A DNA stretch of 10,265 nucleotides from Planctomycetota bacterium (GTDB lineage Bacteria > Planctomycetota > Planctomycetia > Pirellulales > UBA7805): assembly GCA_030605285.1 (NCBI GenBank), contig JAUWIQ010000032.1, positions 1 through 10,265 on the forward strand, read 5' to 3'. The position numbers and the translations under genes are program-made. The notes below the pieces were generated by a model, which did no database searches, was not told the origin of the DNA, and worked only from the letters and a program-made list of their open reading frames with translations. Of this stretch, positions 7,901-10,265 are shown one piece after another (position 1 is the first letter of the stretch; each line of letters begins with the position of its first letter).

Positions 7901-9219
7901 ACCATCCGGCCATTGATTGCACGATCATCCAATTCAAAGGTGGTCAAAGCCTCTACGGCCATGTCCGCCGGGACGGCTGAAAGCAGGACCTCTGCCTTCG
8001 CTTCCGGACCGTGATATTGCAACTCGACTGCTTCACCTGATCCCTTCCCCGGCAAGGTACTGGTCCGCAGCTGACGGCATCCCTCAAGTTGCATCCTCAC
8101 GATGGAGAGGGGCTCGGCGACCAGGAGTGTGGCTCCTCCCTCTTGCCAAAAAAGGCCCTGGGGTTCGATACCTGGCAACTCCCATGGACCTTGACTTACC
8201 AGGGGTGCAACCGCCGTGAGTCTCAGCACACGATCGGCACCGATGATCGGCTGTGGAAAACTGAGAACAGTCCGTAGGGTACCCTCCTCCGCCTGGCCTT
8301 TTGTGGCCCAAGCAATACGCTGCGCTCCCAATTTCGCATCTACTAATTGCAATTCAGGTGAAAGCCGCAACACAAGTTGCTTTAACGGCTCACGATAAAC
8401 ACCCAATGTCAATTCCGCATCGAGTTGCAATCCACGCATCGAAAGGCCGTAGGTCAACGCCTGCTTCAATAAGTTAAAACGGCCCTCGACACCATTCGCC
8501 GCTCTGCGAACAATTCTCATTTGCAATCGATTTCGTCCCGGGATGTCGATATCCCATGTTTTCTGATCCGATTTTGTATCCATTCGCGGCGCAACGAATC
8601 CACCCCGACAATCAGGCTGCAACGAGTCGGGAAGGGTAAGAATGAGTTTTTTGGTGAGACTTGGTGGCAATTGAAACTGGAATTTCAACTGCCCACCCGT
8701 ATCACGACGACCGCGCAAGGACCAACGGCAGTGAAGCTTCCCGGAGTTACCGACCAACAGGACCAGGCGATTTTCCGAATCGAGCCCCATCTGGGCGGGT
8801 CGGCGTCCTGTTTCGTCTTCCCATTCGGGTTCTGCCAACGCGATCTCGCACGGCACGATCGGCATCATTACAGGACGATCCGAACGGGATCTCACCTCCA
8901 TGGTAACTTCGCCGACCAGCAAATCATCACCCTGCAAGTGAGCCGTATATTTGGAACTCACAATTTGCGCTAGGGTGGTATCTGTCGGAGGCCCCGAAAA
9001 ACGGGTGACCAGTCGCTCAAAATCGTCGGCATTAATCGGCTTGTAGACGGTGTTGCCCGTAGGCCACTCTGAGAGACGATCGAGTGGGGCATAGACGCGA
9101 CGGAAACCAAGTGGCAATTCTCCCGCCTGTTCGGCGGCATTGAGAATTGCCGCCTCACCCGCAGCCACTAAAAAAGATAGCCCGAGGAACCAATGCGTCC
9201 AAAACATCTTGCGCATCAT
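1969..9219 (-). CDS. Giant exported, multi-pass membrane-anchored protein with two fused modules
   Basis: A 2416-residue protein of unknown function. Residues 1-29 form a signal peptide (MMRK n-region, hydrophobic FLGLSFLVAAG core, Ala-rich cleavage zone at about 23-29). Module 1, residues 30 to about 1188, is beta-rich and opens with a VYxP/VYKP pattern; residues 1055-1098 resemble the small secretin/TonB N-terminal (STN) fold. Three close transmembrane helices follow at about 1189-1254, then a basic loop (RKKRVPRPR). A second signal-peptide-like segment spans Met1279 to about 1305. Module 2, about 1306-2330, opens with FIPVDSEQRPVGETYYVP, has TGATYR near 1363 and again near 2040, a charged helical stretch at about 2187-2285, and ends in three transmembrane helices at about 2333-2401. 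By topology both large parts lie outside the cytoplasmic membrane. ATG at 9219 overlaps the previous stop and has GGAG 8 bases upstream. No enzyme motif was recognised. Planctomycetes encode many such large proteins; a role in the cell envelope is inference only. Confidence 0.9.
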   Translation of the reverse strand: MMRKMFWTHWFLGLSFLVAAGEAAILNAAEQAGELPLGFRRVYAPLDRLSEWPTGNTVYKPINADDFERLVTRFSGPPTDTTLAQIVSSKYTAHLQGDDLLVGEVTMEVRSRSDRPVMMPIVPCEIALAEPEWEDETGRRPAQMGLDSENRLVLLVGNSGKLHCRWSLRGRRDTGGQLKFQFQLPPSLTKKLILTLPDSLQPDCRGGFVAPRMDTKSDQKTWDIDIPGRNRLQMRIVRRAANGVEGRFNLLKQALTYGLSMRGLQLDAELTLGVYREPLKQLVLRLSPELQLVDAKLGAQRIAWATKGQAEEGTLRTVLSFPQPIIGADRVLRLTAVAPLVSQGPWELPGIEPQGLFWQEGGATLLVAEPLSIVRMQLEGCRQLRTSTLPGKGSGEAVELQYHGPEAKAEVLLSAVPADMAVEALTTFELDDRAINGRMVCDFTVQRSEKFKLQAKVASNWQIESVVSWPTGIVESWEQQGSGSEQILNIYLNRGISSEKPLRLGIAGRNRRPTVRNRVDSDDLQMLEFDEMQRHIAHVIARELFRLRATGPDALRQLAPAALQAADRNRLAENFSIDRATPADRLVRRGVAVVSEAEELAADDLEGMFWLNDPGPARFQLVLEKPSPQFAAVTRITVRVEENNLQENVHIECTPEESSVDWVLVYFAEQRDEIPRWSVIDAKGVVLDTVRAVRVPPDPQSGQVVGETWKVSWTRPLSEKFQIGAERNTRFEDRVPVNLVSLSQATEQLGTVTVFSDEAARIVAENRALKSLPAEQVPSHQKNQVVARYRYDPDRHLGGGARAALLVGVKKSFARAAVVWQAVGETWFAPDGSGRHRLTYYLENDGNQYFTVSLDSDTHLSAAKIDGVDVRLPKSESTGSISLALPKDRRFTVVELQLETGAVTSWLDMFRNIRLPTPELDIAILKWRRILHAPAGFKVTDGIERGADGRDAPGWRERLFGSLARRENSVVFDPFDGTHWSVSAFLPMVDSGGERQLALKFLDAFGRLLEQNAEVASWRSLAEINQRGEVPRIDSANGKMEVWVDSQALSEAGLGPSSPIRVSADRSHRQLALDALMSTNLVVAVGENRLLISSADRMQPSATRWFIEGVVCGTYRREKDPKRVNGMDPQAMVPAVDWVANEDPMESPWKVIWRDGYAVTENQGAPICYLGGKPARNGKVFLIHAASRSALQWTLFLVVAIGGCVWPLSKLRSGLLLILVLAVLTLVVPAAISPLASAVLWGVVVAIVWQLLSLIGRAARKKRVPRPRSDDSFSTTRTMRFVGPETLLLLVAVGLATGIPRSVVAQTQPEATAGDPNPAIVFIPVDSEQRPVGETYYVPEALFKALHRRARSESEGPSDWLLTGATYRGQMEWELDRSRLALTELIGSFAVEVFGHHAHVRIPVGGTFGDLAGRITVDGKSARRVQSSPDGMPIVEIDAPGIYQIEIALSPEMEVIGGMQRVDLPIPPLATSRLELDLPVDSPPIEVASATGGTLRENVQGRVTAQLGAAPRLELTWRDSTGVDAGAVADVDRLLWLKIQPGAVMVDARIRLNVKEHRVRRLQLAADPHLRLLSPIRAVVNGEPVELLHVRTIPGEPQIIELEFTHSVTGVQEIRLPFLLAGITGVGNVRLPYLDLIGARTSRHWVAVSVDPALHIDRNSIPPNEGLIAVSATVVSDPWDIAEQKPALFYRQTQLGIDWSFPTTPQESETMALQRISFGFSDTHVDTIAEFDLETTVGHRFHYHVQVPDGFVAQQVELISEGVDRVSRWTISPDEKIGNRLTLFLNGPVTGKQQLAIRGQFVGGFGEIRLPDFHLAGIRSRGSQIALYRQPAVQVELKSGTNLQQVTDGDIVPSVVPVDFGRLFGIFSVDDDAEESRVELHPNDTQATALQVISVDRINGQWTAEVDLRLSVGAGVLDVLRLRIPPEYPGPFHLEPDIPHHVKNFASGESRVLVVQPPEAISGNYQLTIRGPLIRAAGDLVSCPVISTDEISKSTRYVVLPKQVDFQDVQWKTSGLVSRPIPKDPQRAPLAETSIDSFLVTGATYRAVLKSVDRPRQAPRIQLADIKIKGQTQESYIGRAMFDLEPASLSSVHIRLPSPEARLLRARVAGLAASPQRRGGSWELELGSENLSQSIEVLYEASFAVDSEGAFVANAPQLYAGTEKIAVLNTLWSITGSEMFWSRFNTDEMQSKELLLQQQHKRIGCMLDLLSDVTSAEPIQILSPWYRRQVARLNAVRRELAKCSRSESSQQSLVLSARQRAFDERFKELGEELIAQRVFASREQFQTAGVRTADAWDWAFANEGPHHLGVFTGEKGKFPLGRPADGKTNLLARLVLVLALTAVGLFVGFGSWRPEGLRLREVSVFGVAFLVALFYWLFLTPSILGFVAILVSVALALWFRWDRMMDPSNQRQFDVY
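2017..2223 (-). other. C-terminal three-helix membrane anchor of the giant protein
   Basis: Three hydrophobic segments close together: about residues 2333-2351 (LVLVLALTAVGLFVGFG), 2363-2380 (VFGVAFLVALFYWLFL) and 2381-2400 (ILGFVAILVSVALALWF). They end in a short basic and polar tail. The arrangement matches the internal anchor at 5458-5655 and the anchor of the upstream protein. Confidence 0.8.
5305..5385 (-). other. Internal signal-peptide-like segment in the giant protein
   Basis: In-frame Met1279 begins MRFVGPETLLLLVAVGLATG followed by IPRSVVAQTQ. It has a basic start, a hydrophobic core and a VVA|Q type I cleavage-like site near residue 1305. The segment carries the chain back out of the cytoplasm after the basic loop, so it is needed by the topology even if it is not cut. 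No strong Shine-Dalgarno precedes this ATG (upstream reads CCACACGAAC). Confidence 0.65.
5458..5655 (-). other. Internal three-helix membrane anchor of the giant protein
   Basis: Three hydrophobic segments at about residues 1189-1254: WTLFLVVAIGGCVW, SGLLLILVLAVLTLVV and LASAVLWGVVVAIVWQLL. They are followed by GRAARKKRVPRPR, which by the positive-inside rule places the loop in the cytoplasm. This is the same three-helix plan as at the protein's end. Confidence 0.78.
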
Positions 9220-10265
9220 GGGCTCGACTCCGTCGCGGAACCGTCCAGAGGCGCGGCCTCAACAACCGCTTTCGTCGATGCCTGGGGGGAAGCCGCCACG
9301 GAGGATGGTGGCTGCGGATGCCTTTCGGGTTCTCGATAGAAATCCGTAGTCTGGTATTGAGCACTTGATCCGCTTGTCCGCTCAACCACAAACCGTCTGG
9401 GACCCTGTGCGATCAGTAGTCGACGCAGGAAGACAACAAGCAGCACCAACACCACCCCGAGTACCACCATCTGCGCCATAATGATTCCCGGTTCAGGATA
9501 GATCCAACTTAAGGCGAGCACTGCCACGCCCAATGCAAACAAGATCTCCGCTCTGCGAAGCTTGGGCAAATAGATTAATAAAATTCCGATCAAAAGAACG
9601 AGGCCGGCCGGCACAATGACTAGCAGGGAACGGGGTAACGTCTCCGCAGTGATTCCGGCCGGAAGTTGCGGCAGGCGAAACAGGTACGAATTGGTGCCTG
9701 TTGGTTCTTTGCGTACTGAGCCTGCTGTTGACCAACGGGCTAATTCTTCAGTCTCTACCCAGGGGACCCGATGCCAACCGACCCGTTGCCATTGCCATCG
9801 GTAACACGAAATGCTATCGGAGGGACTACGCAGCAGATGCTCCTTCTGGGGAAGGATCAATTGCCAGTAGATTGGTCGCTGTAGTTGAACACCCGCTGGG
9901 AAAACAGGCATCGCAATTTGCATTCGTCCCCATTGAGGATCTTGCCGAGGCATAGACCATCGTATTTCGAAGCGATGCGCCGTTCCCGGACCGCGAACTG
10001 GGATGCGCATTGTTTGGTTCGCAAGCCATTGGATTTCAACCGGCTCCCCATCGATGAACACCTCGATGGCAGACCGATTGCTCCCCTGCGGAAGCTCAAG
10101 ATCGAAGGTTTCGCCACGATGAACCAGATTAAATGCAGCGTGGTCATAACGCACTTGATTCGTCATCCAAGTTTGAATCCACGCCTTCTGCACAACGACC
10201 CTGCCGCTTGCAGGTTGTTCGGTAATGCCCGCTAAAACTACCACCTGATTATTACGCCCCTCAGA
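9216..10265 (-). CDS. C-terminal part of a large membrane-anchored protein, same module as the giant gene (partial)
   Basis: The frame is open from the window edge to TGA at 9218-9216, giving 349 visible residues. The GTG at 10244 is not a believable start, because the codons before it (reading SEGRNNQ) are open and protein-like. The visible part begins in a beta-rich extracytoplasmic region holding the LP-x-G...FIDGEPVEIQWL unit (about 10117-9958) and a YWQLILP segment. A Trp-rich stretch follows (YRWQWQRVGWHRVPW). Then come three transmembrane helices at about 9567-9635, 9497-9553 and 9418-9485, and a 70-residue Pro/Ser/Ala-rich cytoplasmic tail. By eye it aligns with residues about 812-1254 of the downstream protein: AxVxTxW-like strands, an internal DG pair, the W before the anchor and the three helices. 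The stop overlaps the next start by four bases, so the two products are probably made together. Function is unknown. Confidence 0.88.
   Translation of the reverse strand, partial: SEGRNNQVVVLAGITEQPASGRVVVQKAWIQTWMTNQVRYDHAAFNLVHRGETFDLELPQGSNRSAIEVFIDGEPVEIQWLANQTMRIPVRGPGTAHRFEIRWSMPRQDPQWGRMQIAMPVFPAGVQLQRPIYWQLILPQKEHLLRSPSDSISCYRWQWQRVGWHRVPWVETEELARWSTAGSVRKEPTGTNSYLFRLPQLPAGITAETLPRSLLVIVPAGLVLLIGILLIYLPKLRRAEILFALGVAVLALSWIYPEPGIIMAQMVVLGVVLVLLVVFLRRLLIAQGPRRFVVERTSGSSAQYQTTDFYREPERHPQPPSSVAASPQASTKAVVEAAPLDGSATESSP
9217..9231 (-). promoter_or_regulatory. Ribosome binding site and ATGA overlap of the giant gene
   Basis: GGAG at 9231-9228 lies 8 bases before ATG at 9219. The ATG shares ATGA with the stop of the upstream gene. 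The SD lies inside the upstream gene's last codons, so translation of the two genes is probably coupled. Confidence 0.6.

Noticed and set aside
1..10265. tRNA, rRNA, CRISPR arrays, insertion sequences, phage or defence genes
   Set aside because: Looked for on both strands; no cloverleaf, regular spaced repeats, transposase or terminal inverted repeats were seen.

Overview
The window looks like a chromosomal piece of a planctomycete, probably in or near the Pirellulales. This is inferred from moderately high GC, very long membrane-anchored proteins with few recognisable domains, and the style of the acyltransferase and acetyltransferase. No marker gene is present to prove it. Nearly all coding is on the minus strand, so the biological reading order runs from 10265 down to about 300. 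Only the leftmost ~260 bases carry a plus-strand gene end.

Layout in reading order: (1) the C-terminal part of a large membrane-anchored protein (10265-9216), open at the window edge; (2) a 2416-residue exported, membrane-anchored protein (9219-1969), coupled to the first gene by a 4-base ATGA overlap; (3) a gap of 167 bases with a possible terminator, a good -10 box and a strong Shine-Dalgarno sequence; (4) a RimI-like GNAT acetyltransferase (1801-1280); (5) a gap of 211 bases with a possible terminator and a consensus -35 box; (6) a PlsC-like acyltransferase (1068-301); (7) a short hairpin (279-295), then the end of a convergent plus-strand gene (2-259) that resembles the C-terminus of an ATP-grasp protein.

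The centre of interest is the pair of large genes. By eye they contain three copies of one plan: a long beta-rich extracytoplasmic part, a short stretch ending in a conserved Trp position, then a group of three closely spaced transmembrane helices. The upstream gene supplies one copy. The 2416-residue gene holds two copies in one frame, and between them, directly after a basic cytoplasmic loop, sits what looks like a complete second signal peptide starting at an in-frame Met. This suggests that two formerly separate, coupled genes were fused, and that the protein crosses the membrane repeatedly or is cut into two. The function is unknown; a large envelope-anchored assembly is the plainest guess.

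The rimI and plsC-like genes appear to be separate transcription units of ordinary housekeeping type. No RNA genes, CRISPR arrays, insertion sequences or phage genes were seen. No gap between genes exceeds 300 bases.
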